DNA from: Gammaproteobacteria bacterium UBA7310
GTDB taxonomy: Bacteria > Pseudomonadota > Gammaproteobacteria > Pseudomonadales > Ketobacteraceae
DNA length: 64,000 nucleotides
Assembly (NCBI GenBank): GCA_002471665.1
Contig: DKQK01000023.1
Coordinates: 1,971 to 65,970 of the forward strand
Direction: 5' to 3'
A program made the translations under genes and the position numbers. Of this stretch, positions 44,010 through 52,462 are shown in pieces (positions within the stretch are counted from its first letter, which is position 1; the number at the start of each line of letters is the position of its first letter). A model generated the notes under the pieces. The model was not told the DNA's origin. It worked only from the letters and a program-made list of their open reading frames with translations, and ran no database searches.

Positions 44010-44549
44010 GTGAGCCGGATTGAAGAAAAATACATTGTTCGCGTGATCAAATCGAACCATGCCAAAGATAGTGGCAATATAGGCTGGGTAAACCCGGATA
44101 CGGACCGTTCCAATTATTGGACTACAACCTATACACAACTGGAACATGCCGATAAAGACGCGGAGTTGATTGCCGAAGCGGTCGGTACCGATGTGGACCC
44201 TAAGTTGATTGATCAGGCGATGACGCCTGAGTATTCTGAGCGGTATGCGGAGTTGTTTGACAAAGCTAGCGCAAAAAAAGTGGATCTAGGAAGCTCCCAG
44301 CAGCTGCAGAAATTTGTCAAAAGCCAAGGGCTTTCTCCTAAGGAAACAGAATTGCTGAAAACCCGCCATAAAATCAACAAGAACTATGGCGCCAACGAAC
44401 AATTCCTGGGCATCGGGATCACCAAAGATGTCAATTCCCCCGGCGGCCTTGGCATCGTTGAAACCTATAGCCTCGACAAGAAACCGGGACAACTGGGCGA
44501 TCTTGAACAGGCGGGCATTCTTAAGCGTGTTGGCTTAACCTCTTATTAA
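44010..44549 (+). CDS. C-terminal fragment of a displaced toxin/effector
   Basis: 179 residues from GTG, without a visible ribosome site. It begins with EEKYIVRVIKSNHAKDSG, which continues the frame-shifted upstream piece, and ends in a compact domain (NYGANEQFLGIGITKDV...LKRVGLTSY). No catalytic motif is recognised. The size, the broken 5' end and the following small acidic gene fit an orphan effector tip plus immunity gene. It may be unexpressed. Confidence 0.5.
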   Translation: MSRIEEKYIVRVIKSNHAKDSGNIGWVNPDTDRSNYWTTTYTQLEHADKDAELIAEAVGTDVDPKLIDQAMTPEYSERYAELFDKASAKKVDLGSSQQLQKFVKSQGLSPKETELLKTRHKINKNYGANEQFLGIGITKDVNSPGGLGIVETYSLDKKPGQLGDLEQAGILKRVGLTSY

Positions 44550-44571
44550 ATGAATACCTATGGAAGCATAC

Positions 44572-45087
44572 ATGAAAACGTTTTCCGAAATCGATCCACT
44601 CACTATCCAACAGAACTCCTACGTAGTGAGCAGCCTTGTTGACAATAGAACATCTACTATCACCTATTTTCTATTAATCATTGAGGACTTTGCCTTAATC
44701 GCTGTTTGTGACTGGTTTACCGATGGAGAAACCGGTGAATCAGAATGGCTCACCTACCAACTGGAGATGCCCAAATCGGGTATTTCCTGGATCGTCAACA
44801 CGCTGGAAAACAAGTTCTTTAAACTCTCCCACGAAGGTGGTCTACCCGCCGACGTACGCCACTATGAAGAGGTGGTTGACGGAGAAAAGCTTGGCATTTC
44901 CCGCGCCATGAACTTGGGCAGTGGAGATAATCGAGAGGGGGGTTACAACTTTATAACCATGTCTCGATCTGATCCGGGTGAACGAATGGGAAAAGAAATG
45001 AGCTTCACTGACTCCTTTCTCTTCGAGCACGGCTTTTTCGATTTACTCAAAAACACTGCTGAAAAAATCCAAAAAGGTGAGCTGTAG
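44572..45087 (+). CDS. Probable orphan immunity protein
   Basis: 171 residues from the ATG at 44572, which has GGAAG upstream; an ATG at 44560 adds four residues. Acidic, cytoplasmic, with no signal peptide. It has a mixed alpha/beta appearance (YFLLIIEDFALIAVCDWF, FTDSFLFEHGFFDLLKNTAE). It lies 22 bp after the effector fragment, the usual place for an immunity gene. Retention of an intact immunity gene beside a decayed toxin is common in these islands. No family recognised. Confidence 0.6.
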   Translation: MKTFSEIDPLTIQQNSYVVSSLVDNRTSTITYFLLIIEDFALIAVCDWFTDGETGESEWLTYQLEMPKSGISWIVNTLENKFFKLSHEGGLPADVRHYEEVVDGEKLGISRAMNLGSGDNREGGYNFITMSRSDPGERMGKEMSFTDSFLFEHGFFDLLKNTAEKIQKGEL

Positions 45088-45234
45088 AAGAATAAAAGCT
45101 TGGGCCGTGGTCAATTTTATTTGGGGAGATCCTGACACCCAACATCAACTTTAACGATTGGGTAACCCTAGTTTACTCCATTCTTGATCTTCAATCAGAA
45201 CACCGTGTGACAATGAGCGTATGCGAATACACCA

Positions 45235-45302
45235 TTTTTTGCCACGTGGTGCCGTCCAGTGGAAACCACAGGCCGGAACGGTGCTTGATGCACTTGTTAG
45301 CA
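45235..45302 (-). repeat. attC-like element (partial)
   Basis: Read on the minus strand it begins TGCTAACAAGTGCATCAAGC, like the start of many integron attC sites, and contains internal GTGG...CCAC complementarity. It follows the 3' end of the 45328-45732 gene. The opposite end of the site is not clear, so this may be a decayed copy. Confidence 0.35.
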
Positions 45303-45327
45303 TATTGACCACTTTTCTACCTATATT

Positions 45328-45732
45328 CTAGGTATCTGCACTGAACTCTTCATCACAAATGGGCTGGGCATGATTCCCGTTATACTCCATCGCTTCCACG
45401 AACACCTCCTTCCATTTCTGACCACAGGCACACTGATAATATGCGTCCTCAAACCAACTGCCGCCTCCCCGGATCAAAGAGAACTTAAACCCAAGGCGCT
45501 CTAGATCAATAATACTTCTGGGATATCCTTTACGGCGACCAGATGCTCTAAGACCCTCAAATTTGCAACTACAGTGTGTTGACGGTGGCACAACTAGTTC
45601 AAAATTGTAATCCCAGAGCTCATACCACTCCCACTCACCAGACAGGTAGCGATCTATTTCGACCAGACTTGCGCTAGAAACCTTACTAAACTCATCAATG
45701 TCGCTTTTATCCCGTGGAGTTAATTTTCTCAA
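45328..45732 (-). CDS. Small Cys-containing hypothetical protein (cassette-like)
   Basis: 134 residues from a TTG with GAGG about 8 bp upstream. Two Cys pairs (CSCKF near 54-56 and CACGQKWKE near 99-101) suggest a zinc site. No family recognised. It is flanked on both sides by attC-like palindromes and oriented like its neighbours, consistent with an integron cassette gene. Composition differs from the T6SS genes. Confidence 0.55.
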   Translation of the reverse strand: MRKLTPRDKSDIDEFSKVSSASLVEIDRYLSGEWEWYELWDYNFELVVPPSTHCSCKFEGLRASGRRKGYPRSIIDLERLGFKFSLIRGGGSWFEDAYYQCACGQKWKEVFVEAMEYNGNHAQPICDEEFSADT

Positions 45733-45758
45733 ATTGCGCCTCGGTAACTAATCGAATC

Positions 45759-45874
45759 GTTAACGCCATGTTAACTTGCTCAGCGGAGTGGAGCCAGCAT
45801 ATGTTAAAGTGAACAAAGCGAACATATGCTGGTGGAACGTAGCTGGGTCCACGTTCAACACCTTGTAAGTTAAC
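45759..45874 (-). repeat. attC-like imperfect palindrome 1
   Basis: About 116 bp bounded by GTTAAC motifs. The inner stem is perfect: CCAGCATATGTT (45794-45805) and AACATATGCTGG (45821-45832). Outer arms share GTGGA and GTTAACTT, with one arm carrying an extra block. Read on the minus strand it begins TTACAAGGTGTTGAACGTGG and ends GGCGTTAAC, close to attC layout. It lies directly 3' of the 45878-46780 gene. Confidence 0.65.
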
Positions 45875-45877
45875 TTT

Positions 45878-46780
45878 CTAGAACTCAAAGTTAAGATCTA
45901 GTGATCGGGAACCATTTAGTTTTGTTGGTTTATACAATGCTACGAAAAATGGAATATCTATGGTTCTGTTATTCACGCTAGATGAGAGTGAATATGTAAT
46001 TATTTTGGATTGCCCAGATTTAAGCAGAGCGAAACCGTAGTCATTATCCACTGTAATACCTGCATAATGAATGACGGAAAAGTAAGCAAAAGTAGCTTCA
46101 ACATTAGTAATGTTTGTGATTTCTACCGACACCGAGTAGCCGCCATCCGGCCTGACCAATTTATCAATCAACTTTAGTTCGACATTTCGCTCTGGGAACA
46201 CCGTAACATCACATTGGTTGAATTTTATCGTTCTTGTGGAAGCAGAACCGGTTGACATAAGGCTGCTTTCTCCCATCTTAAACTTTACAAATTCGCTCGC
46301 GCTATCGAGCTTGTAGATTGACCCAATAGGTGGAACACTTGCAATAACAGCACTATTTCTTATTGGTGTTTCATTTTTCATATTTAGAAATGGAAATCTC
46401 TTAAATTTGAAATCGAAGTAAAAGTCGTTAGTATTGACAGTGTTTGCACCGAAATCTTCTATAGATACAACATCAATTGTTCCTATTGATTCTTTATCCT
46501 CTGATAAGTCAACTGAGAAATCTCCGAGCAACCAGTGATGACCAATGAACTTGTTTTGGTACCAGCTCATTTCGACGCTATTTTGTTCATTATTTAAATT
46601 AAAAACGTTTTGTGTATCTATTGGTATTGTAGCTGTTCCTGTACCAACAAATTGGACATTAAAATCACCTGGAATTCCCGGTAGTTTCATTTTGACATCC
46701 GCAACACGAGCAGCTGCACATGCGGCACTTGTAGAATTACGAAATGGTAAATCTTCGGACGTGATTGCTGTGATTTTCAT
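45878..46780 (-). CDS. Hypothetical protein, beta-rich (cassette-like)
   Basis: 300 residues with a strong AGGAG 7 bp before the ATG. No signal peptide. The composition is rich in Val, Ile, Thr, Asn and Phe in alternating patterns, suggesting a beta-sandwich fold (YSVSVEITNITNVEATFAYF). No family or catalytic motif recognised. It is AT-rich relative to the backbone and lies between two attC-like palindromes, so it is probably a mobile cassette gene. Confidence 0.65.
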   Translation of the reverse strand: MKITAITSEDLPFRNSTSAACAAARVADVKMKLPGIPGDFNVQFVGTGTATIPIDTQNVFNLNNEQNSVEMSWYQNKFIGHHWLLGDFSVDLSEDKESIGTIDVVSIEDFGANTVNTNDFYFDFKFKRFPFLNMKNETPIRNSAVIASVPPIGSIYKLDSASEFVKFKMGESSLMSTGSASTRTIKFNQCDVTVFPERNVELKLIDKLVRPDGGYSVSVEITNITNVEATFAYFSVIHYAGITVDNDYGFALLKSGQSKIITYSLSSSVNNRTIDIPFFVALYKPTKLNGSRSLDLNFEF

Positions 46781-46825
46781 TTCATTTCTCCTGTCAATTG
46801 GCTGGATATAAAGCTAGCGTCAGCT

Positions 46826-46930
46826 TCAGTGGGCAACCGCAGTGGAGCCATATTGGTGGTAAAAAGGAGCGTAGCAACGCACCATAAATATGGCAGAGCG
46901 TAGGTTGCTCCACTGTATGCCCTTGTATGG
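46826..46930 (-). repeat. attC-like imperfect palindrome 2
   Basis: Nested complementary segments: GGGCA/TGCCC, GCAACC (46833-46838)/GGTTGC (46903-46908), CAGTGGAG (46840-46847)/CTCCACTG (46908-46915) and CCATATT/AATATGG. Extra unpaired bases lie on one arm, as in palindrome 1. On the minus strand it reads ATACAAGGGCATACAGTGG, then later GGCTCCACT, both shared with palindrome 1. It directly follows the 46935-47309 gene. Confidence 0.65.
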
Positions 46931-46934
46931 CGCA

Positions 46935-47309
46935 TTATTCCTGAACATATTCAATCGCAATTTCTAGCTCGATATAATTCCCGCAAGAATCGCCAATCTT
47001 CCTGCCTTTTGGCGTACCCTCGTGTCCATTACAATATAAAGTCTCTGTTAATCTAGTTTCACGGCTTCGGATCGCAGAACCGATCAAAAACTGTAGATCA
47101 TGACCACCCTGCTGGCATCGTGGATTTGAACAGTGTAACAGAGCAGGAATAGATGACTCACTACAGTTGATCAGTCCTCTTGATTTATAGGTAATAAAGG
47201 ACATCTCAGGGAAATCACCATGTTCCTGGCCCGTTAGCCTCAGAGACTTAACTTGTGGATATAGCTTTTTGAATGTGGTCGGTTCGCCACTTAATAATCT
47301 TTGGTTCAT
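46935..47309 (-). CDS. Small putative zinc-binding hypothetical protein (cassette-like)
   Basis: 124 residues. Cys at CSNPRC (near residue 60), CNGHEG and DSCGNYIE give four well-spaced ligands for a zinc ribbon. No signal peptide. The gene starts 18 bp inside a sequence that begins at an exact integron core (GTTAGGC) on its 5' side and ends at attC-like palindrome 2, so the whole unit looks like one cassette. Confidence 0.6.
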   Translation of the reverse strand: MNQRLLSGEPTTFKKLYPQVKSLRLTGQEHGDFPEMSFITYKSRGLINCSESSIPALLHCSNPRCQQGGHDLQFLIGSAIRSRETRLTETLYCNGHEGTPKGRKIGDSCGNYIELEIAIEYVQE

Positions 47310-47326
47310 GCACGAATCCTTTGGCC

Positions 47327-47345
47327 GCCTAACAACTTAGTGAAC
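47327..47345 (-). repeat. Integron core-site match (GTTRRRY)
   Basis: On the minus strand AAGTTGTTAGGC contains GTTAGGC (47327-47333), an exact fit to the attC core consensus, 18 bp upstream of the 46935-47309 gene. It is probably the junction with the preceding cassette. A seven-base match alone is weak; the value is in its position. Confidence 0.45.
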
Positions 47346-47498
47346 CGACACCTTCATGATATCCAAGGAGCAAATCACGGAATCTTCGGTATATCTCGAA
47401 AGCAAATACCGGCATAACCAAATTATCATCTTGCTTTGTACAGCTTCTGTCTACTGTATATATTTACACAATTCTGGCTTTTTTGAGGGGTTACTAAG

Positions 47499-47576
47499 TG
47501 CAGTACAAATCTCCCCTTTAGAACGCAGCGCTCAACGTTGGTTGTAGCGAAGAAAAAATCAAAGAGGTGTACTGCA
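47499..47576. repeat. Inverted repeat 3' of small ORF
   Basis: Arms TGCAGTACA and TGTACTGCA (9 bp, perfect) enclose about 60 nt containing further partial complementarity (AATCTCCCCTTT versus AAAGAGG). It sits just beyond the stop of the 47586-47804 ORF, as the other palindromes do, but shares little sequence with them. Confidence 0.45.
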
Positions 47577-47585
47577 AATGGCAGT

Positions 47586-47804
47586 TTATGCAGGGTTCCC
47601 TGCAGCTTTAAAAAATTGCTCTTCCTTATTGCTAAGTACCTTATGAGCCTTCTTCTCAAAACATAGGCAATACTTTTTATTGGGATCATGGGTATTCATA
47701 CATGCCTCATATAGTGAAGGCTTGGGCTTGGCACTTTCTGCCATAGCATTTTCCAAAACAATACCCGACTCCTGCAAAGACGGCTGTGCTTTTGCCGTGC
47801 GCAA
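47586..47804 (-). CDS. Small hypothetical ORF
   Basis: 72 residues from TTG, or about 52 from the ATG at 47744. The C-terminal part (KKYCLCFEKKAHKVLSNKEE) looks like a genuine small basic protein. No family recognised. It lies 27 bp after the acyltransferase gene on the same strand. It could be a cassette gene or a truncated remnant; coding status is uncertain. Confidence 0.35.
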   Translation of the reverse strand: MRTAKAQPSLQESGIVLENAMAESAKPKPSLYEACMNTHDPNKKYCLCFEKKAHKVLSNKEEQFFKAAGNPA

Positions 47805-47831
47805 AAAGTTTCTCTTAATTGGTAAACAGCA

Positions 47832-48929
47832 TTAGCCTTTAACCAACGGCGGCAGTATCGGCCCGCGAGCAGCGGGAGCCCCCAGCAGCTGGGGAGCAAG
47901 CTTTTGCATCACTATCGCCATGGGGATAGAAATTGCCAAACTCAACAGGGTTATACCTATAGTGACCAGCACCGGGTACGCCTGAACGTAGCTGTAAAAC
48001 AGAACAATCAAGCGAACGTTGATAATGTGAAAAAAGACACTGGCAAAGAACAACAGCGGCAAGCTGAGCTCCCCTATTTTGGCAATCCAGCCTGATTTTT
48101 TCACCAGATCCACAAACAGCCCCAGGCTCGCAATCCCCAGCCCCGCACTCAGCAAAAACCAAAGTGGATCGCCTATCTGCGCAATGGCCAGGATAACCGC
48201 CTCTTTATCCCGCAGAAAGGGCCCGCTATTAAACGGGGCCAGCCAATAGGCCAGGGGTAATAGAGCCACAGCCAGTACAACTTTCGCCAAGGTGGGCATT
48301 GCAGAGGGATGCACTTGATAGGTTTTTAGGGTATGCCCCAAATACAGAAAAAAGCACGCCATGGGGGCATTATTGATAAACCAAAAATTGTTCTGAATGT
48401 GCAATATCTCAGAAACCAAATCGATCTTTGCAACCGAAGCGGCACCCACAATAAACAAAGCCGGTAAAAACACCCATTTCATGCGCGCGTAGAGTGGGTA
48501 GGTAATCCAGAAAAGCACATGGGCTGAAAACAGGCAAAACAGGAACCAGGCAGGCCATGCGGTTTTGGGAAATCCCCCCAGCGGGCTGAGCAGCATCTGG
48601 ATATAGTGCACCATCTGGGCGCCGCTATTGGTGAGAAGATCGTACACGAACTGCAATCCGGTCATCAAAAGCACAAAAAAGCTGGCAGGAACCACCAGAG
48701 TAAAAAATTTACCGCGGATAAACCGGCTGAAGGTACCCGATGGGGCTTTCGCCACATAGCCTGATAGAAAGAAAAACAGGGGTATATGAAAGGAATATAT
48801 GTACTGGAACTGATGGTACAGGGCCCCGGATCGCTGATCGCCGAATGCAATCTCGATGACATGGCCATGAAATACCAAAATCATCCCAAACGCCTTAAGG
48901 CAATCAATCCAACTATCACGCTTCTGCAT
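47832..48929 (-). CDS. Acyltransferase family 3 membrane protein
   Basis: 365 residues. The N-terminus WIDCLKAFGMILVFHGHVIE, with the conserved His, and the following SFHIPLFFFLSGYVAK are hallmarks of acyltransferase-3 (OafA/YrhL-like) proteins. About ten hydrophobic helices follow. These enzymes O-acylate surface glycans or other exported sugars. It is divergent from a multi-TM glycosyltransferase-like gene, which suggests a shared surface-polysaccharide task, but no acceptor is identifiable. Confidence 0.85.
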   Translation of the reverse strand: MQKRDSWIDCLKAFGMILVFHGHVIEIAFGDQRSGALYHQFQYIYSFHIPLFFFLSGYVAKAPSGTFSRFIRGKFFTLVVPASFFVLLMTGLQFVYDLLTNSGAQMVHYIQMLLSPLGGFPKTAWPAWFLFCLFSAHVLFWITYPLYARMKWVFLPALFIVGAASVAKIDLVSEILHIQNNFWFINNAPMACFFLYLGHTLKTYQVHPSAMPTLAKVVLAVALLPLAYWLAPFNSGPFLRDKEAVILAIAQIGDPLWFLLSAGLGIASLGLFVDLVKKSGWIAKIGELSLPLLFFASVFFHIINVRLIVLFYSYVQAYPVLVTIGITLLSLAISIPMAIVMQKLAPQLLGAPAARGPILPPLVKG

Positions 48930-49030
48930 GCAATGACGATTCCATCGTGTCTTTTAAATAACTAAGGAGTAGATTATTATTTCTTCACCTTTAATACCAG
49001 ACACAAATCAAACTGCTGCGGGGTCACACT

Positions 49031-50749
49031 TTGGCACAACCATTCGCTGCTTTTCGAGATATACGGTTAAACCCGCAGCTTCTGCTGCTGTTAGCGGTAC
49101 CGCTGCTGCTTATACAGACGTTTATCCCTATTGAGAATTTCATTCACCGGGGTGACGATGCGTTCTACTACTTTAATGTCGCCATCAATTACCACCTGTT
49201 CGGTCACTGGACTTACGATGGCATCAACAGCACTAACGGTGTGCAACCATTATGGGCAATGATATTGACAGCGGTTGCCAAGCTCGGTTACTGGGTTGGA
49301 ATACGCGAGCCCGACACCTTTGCGCGGCTGTTTGTGGCCCTGACGACGTGTTTGCATTTGGGCTCTCTGTCAATCCTGTTGCACTTGTTCCAGCGGAAAA
49401 TAAGCCTGCTTGCGGGCATTATTACGGTGGGGGCCTTTGTGTTTCCCCTGGGCATTGTCTGGTCACGTTTATGGGGAATGGAATCCAGCCTGTATGCCTT
49501 TACGCTGGTTAGCACCATCGCTTATTACCACTTGTCCTTCCAAAATCGCCCCACTATCAAAAGCGCCATTACACTGGGAATATTGCTGGCCTTAACGGCA
49601 CTTTCCCTGCTCAATGCGGGCCTTTTAATCGCAATACTGCTATCTCACTACCTGGTATTGGGCCATCAACCAGGGTTTACGCACAGGCTTAAGCTGGTAC
49701 TGGTGGCGGGAATCACCAGCAGTGCACTGATCATACCCTATGGTATCTGGAATTATTTAACCACCGGACACATCGGCCCCATCAGCGGTGCCGTCAAAGC
49801 GGTGACGGTCCAGCAGCTACTGGAAAGCTGGAACGTGCAGAGCGTGTGGTCAATCGATTTTCTCAAGAACGTATACTGGCATCATCTGCACGCATTGGAA
49901 TGGTTTGTGACTGCACGGATGAGTGATGCTCTCTGGCCAATCGGAGCAAGAAACATCGTTGGCCTGGGTGGTTCACCCACCTTGGCGGTGCTCGCCATGG
50001 TGTTTGTCGCCTGCCTGCTGGGCCCGGCTCTGTTTGGCCATCCGAAAGAGTGGTCCAGGTATTTGGCACGGGATCTCAAAGCACTTTGGGGTTTCAATTA
50101 CGTATTGATTTTTGGCCTCTGCGACGCCGTAGCCAGCATTATGATCTACCCCAATCAGATCGGTTACGCCATGGTGCGCTGGTGGTGGGTGGAGAATGAG
50201 ATCATAATCGTCGCCATCACCAGCGTGTTCCTGGCATCAGCACTCAGCTATTGTGGCCAACAGCTTCTGAACGTTCAGCTTCGCAAAGCGGTATTGGTGT
50301 GTGTATGGCTGATAGCGCTCGCTGTAAGCCTGTTGCATTCTCTCAATTACTATTGGACAGTGCCTTCCAAAAATTACGATTGGCGCTTGTCCTGGAATGA
50401 TGCAGCTTATAACGCGGCACTGTGGCTGAATCAGAACATTCCTGAATCCGCCATCGTCGGCTCCTGGAATGCCGGGGTAATTGGTTACTACAGCAAACAA
50501 CCTGTAATAAACCTGGATGGGCTCATAAACAATTTCGAGCTCTTACCCTACATCGCAGAAAACCGCATAGACCAGTACATTCTGAATAAAAAGATCGATT
50601 ATATTGCGGATATTAAACCCACTCTCGACCTGCACCTTGCTGACAAGTCGCTTTCGGTCACCGAAGTGTATCGCGCACACAACTCATTCATGGGTCAGCC
50701 TTACATAATATACAAGGTAAACGATGAATCCCCCCAAGGTGCAGAGTAG
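49031..50749 (+). CDS. Multi-TM glycosyltransferase-like protein (GT39/ArnT-like topology)
   Basis: 572 residues from a TTG at 49031. The start is uncertain, as no good ribosome site is seen. The first loop has HRGDDAFYYFNVAINYHLFG and NSTNGVQPLWAM, with the acidic DD typical of polyprenyl-phosphate-sugar-dependent GT-C transferases. About ten to twelve TM helices precede a periplasmic C-terminal domain (SAIVGSWNAGVIGYYSKQPV). Likely transfers a sugar on the periplasmic face; the donor is unknown. Confidence 0.7.
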   Translation: MAQPFAAFRDIRLNPQLLLLLAVPLLLIQTFIPIENFIHRGDDAFYYFNVAINYHLFGHWTYDGINSTNGVQPLWAMILTAVAKLGYWVGIREPDTFARLFVALTTCLHLGSLSILLHLFQRKISLLAGIITVGAFVFPLGIVWSRLWGMESSLYAFTLVSTIAYYHLSFQNRPTIKSAITLGILLALTALSLLNAGLLIAILLSHYLVLGHQPGFTHRLKLVLVAGITSSALIIPYGIWNYLTTGHIGPISGAVKAVTVQQLLESWNVQSVWSIDFLKNVYWHHLHALEWFVTARMSDALWPIGARNIVGLGGSPTLAVLAMVFVACLLGPALFGHPKEWSRYLARDLKALWGFNYVLIFGLCDAVASIMIYPNQIGYAMVRWWWVENEIIIVAITSVFLASALSYCGQQLLNVQLRKAVLVCVWLIALAVSLLHSLNYYWTVPSKNYDWRLSWNDAAYNAALWLNQNIPESAIVGSWNAGVIGYYSKQPVINLDGLINNFELLPYIAENRIDQYILNKKIDYIADIKPTLDLHLADKSLSVTEVYRAHNSFMGQPYIIYKVNDESPQGAE

Positions 50750-50752
50750 TCA

Positions 50753-52330
50753 TCACTGAACGTCGGGGCCTTTTTCCGGTGCAGCGCGAACGGTGTGGGT
50801 TATCTGTTCAATGATGGGGTCATCCACATTCGCTGAGACACTTAAAACCACGCCGGATTCATCCACATCAAAGGGCTCGAATTGTTTTAGTTGCTTTTCC
50901 ATGATCTCTACGCCGGCTTCAGATGCATCGTTGTTCCGACTCTGCCGTGCTTGAATTCTTTGTTTCAAGGTCGCATGGGGTACATCCATGTGCACGATAA
51001 AATAGGGGAGCGCATGGTCAGCGGCCAACTGCTGAAAAACAAGTCGGCTATTACGGGTAATAAAGGTCGCATCCACGATAACAGCATAGCCCAACCTGAT
51101 CACCTGTTCTGCCAACACCTTCAGCCGGTCGAAGGTCTTACGGGTATATTCCGATGAATAGAGGGCATTGGGGTTATGAGGATCTATCCCGCTACTGCTC
51201 TCAAGCGGTTTTAACCCAGCCAGTTGTTTTCTGACGACATCGGAGCGCAGTTGTATGGCTTGGAGTCGGCCGGCCAATTGCCGGGCCAACGTACTTTTTC
51301 CACTGCCGGAGACACCACAGGTGAGCACCAAACAGGGTTTGTTCCCATGGATTACAGACTGGGCATAGTCAAAATACTGCTGTATCTCTCGCTTTAAGCT
51401 GTCCTGCTCTTCTTGCTTGGTTTGTTCAAGCTTCAGCACCGCCACCTTGGCACGAACCATTGCCCGATAAACGCGGTAAAAATCCAGCACCGCTAACAAT
51501 TGATAATCACCACTGTATTCCAAATAGCTGTTCAGTACCGCATTGGCCTGTTGTTGATAGTTGTGAATTTCCAGATCCATCAACAAAAATGCCAGATCAT
51601 TGGCAACATCAATCCAACGAAAGCGTTCATTGAATTCAATGCAGTCAAACATGACGGCCTTAGCGTTTATCAGCGCAATGTTCTGCAGGTGCAAATCCCC
51701 ATGACACTCCTTCACCCTGCCCTGCTTTTTACGCGCATCGAACACCGGCTCCAGGTGCTGCCACTGTTGAAGACTCCACTGCTCGATTTGCTCCAGCCGT
51801 TGCTGGCCATCCACCAGGTTCTGCCGGGCTTTAATCTGCCGAAAGTTTTCTTCTACCGGATATAACACGCTGGCGGCACTGCCGTAGTCTTCCCCCGCTG
51901 CACATTGTTTGGCTTGCTCATGAAACGCGGCTAGCTCGTAGCCCAGATTCTGCAGGAATGGCCAATCAGAAAGCAGCGATTCCATGCGGTTCAACAGCAA
52001 TGCATCCGGATCAAACTGCCGCATTTTCACCGCATAGTCCACAACCTTCCCCTGGCCAACAAAGTTAAGCCGGCCCTGGTCTGAACACAGGGGTTCAACT
52101 GAGACGTAAAGATCCGGCGCCGTGCGACGATTCAAACGCAGCTCTTCCTCGCAGTAATGCTTACGTTTTTCCAGGGTGGAAAAATCCAGAAACCCAAAGT
52201 CCACGGGCTTCTTGATTTTATACACCCAGTCACCGGTCAGGATGATGGTTGAAATATGCGTTTCAAGCCAAGTAATGTGCGCGGTTGGGTGTGGGAACTG
52301 ATCAGGCTGATCGATATCCTTGGCTTCCAT
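50753..52330 (-). CDS. APH-like phosphotransferase fused to P-loop kinase
   Basis: 525 residues from the ATG at 52330; a TTG at 52414 would add 28 residues. The N-terminal two thirds is aminoglycoside-phosphotransferase-like, with KIKKPVDFGFLDFST, the catalytic ECHGDLHLQNI and metal-binding FDCIEFNERFRW. The C-terminal third is a P-loop kinase (LTCGVSGSGKSTLARQLAG). This bifunctional architecture is widespread, and its substrate is not established. It is convergent with the glycosyltransferase gene, with 3 bp between. Confidence 0.85.
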   Translation of the reverse strand: MEAKDIDQPDQFPHPTAHITWLETHISTIILTGDWVYKIKKPVDFGFLDFSTLEKRKHYCEEELRLNRRTAPDLYVSVEPLCSDQGRLNFVGQGKVVDYAVKMRQFDPDALLLNRMESLLSDWPFLQNLGYELAAFHEQAKQCAAGEDYGSAASVLYPVEENFRQIKARQNLVDGQQRLEQIEQWSLQQWQHLEPVFDARKKQGRVKECHGDLHLQNIALINAKAVMFDCIEFNERFRWIDVANDLAFLLMDLEIHNYQQQANAVLNSYLEYSGDYQLLAVLDFYRVYRAMVRAKVAVLKLEQTKQEEQDSLKREIQQYFDYAQSVIHGNKPCLVLTCGVSGSGKSTLARQLAGRLQAIQLRSDVVRKQLAGLKPLESSSGIDPHNPNALYSSEYTRKTFDRLKVLAEQVIRLGYAVIVDATFITRNSRLVFQQLAADHALPYFIVHMDVPHATLKQRIQARQSRNNDASEAGVEIMEKQLKQFEPFDVDESGVVLSVSANVDDPIIEQITHTVRAAPEKGPDVQ

Positions 52331-52462
52331 AGTGCTGCCCTTTTCGTTGCTACTCGTTGCTACCCTTTTCGGCTTGGAGTATGGTGATTGATACACATCA
52401 ACACCGTGCACCAAAATCTATAGCATTATGCTAGAGAGTCTATACAGAGGTTACACAAGCTT

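Noticed and set aside
45759..46930. Palindromes as CRISPR repeats or insertion-sequence ends
   Set aside because: Only two or three divergent copies with genes between them, no regular spacers and no transposase.
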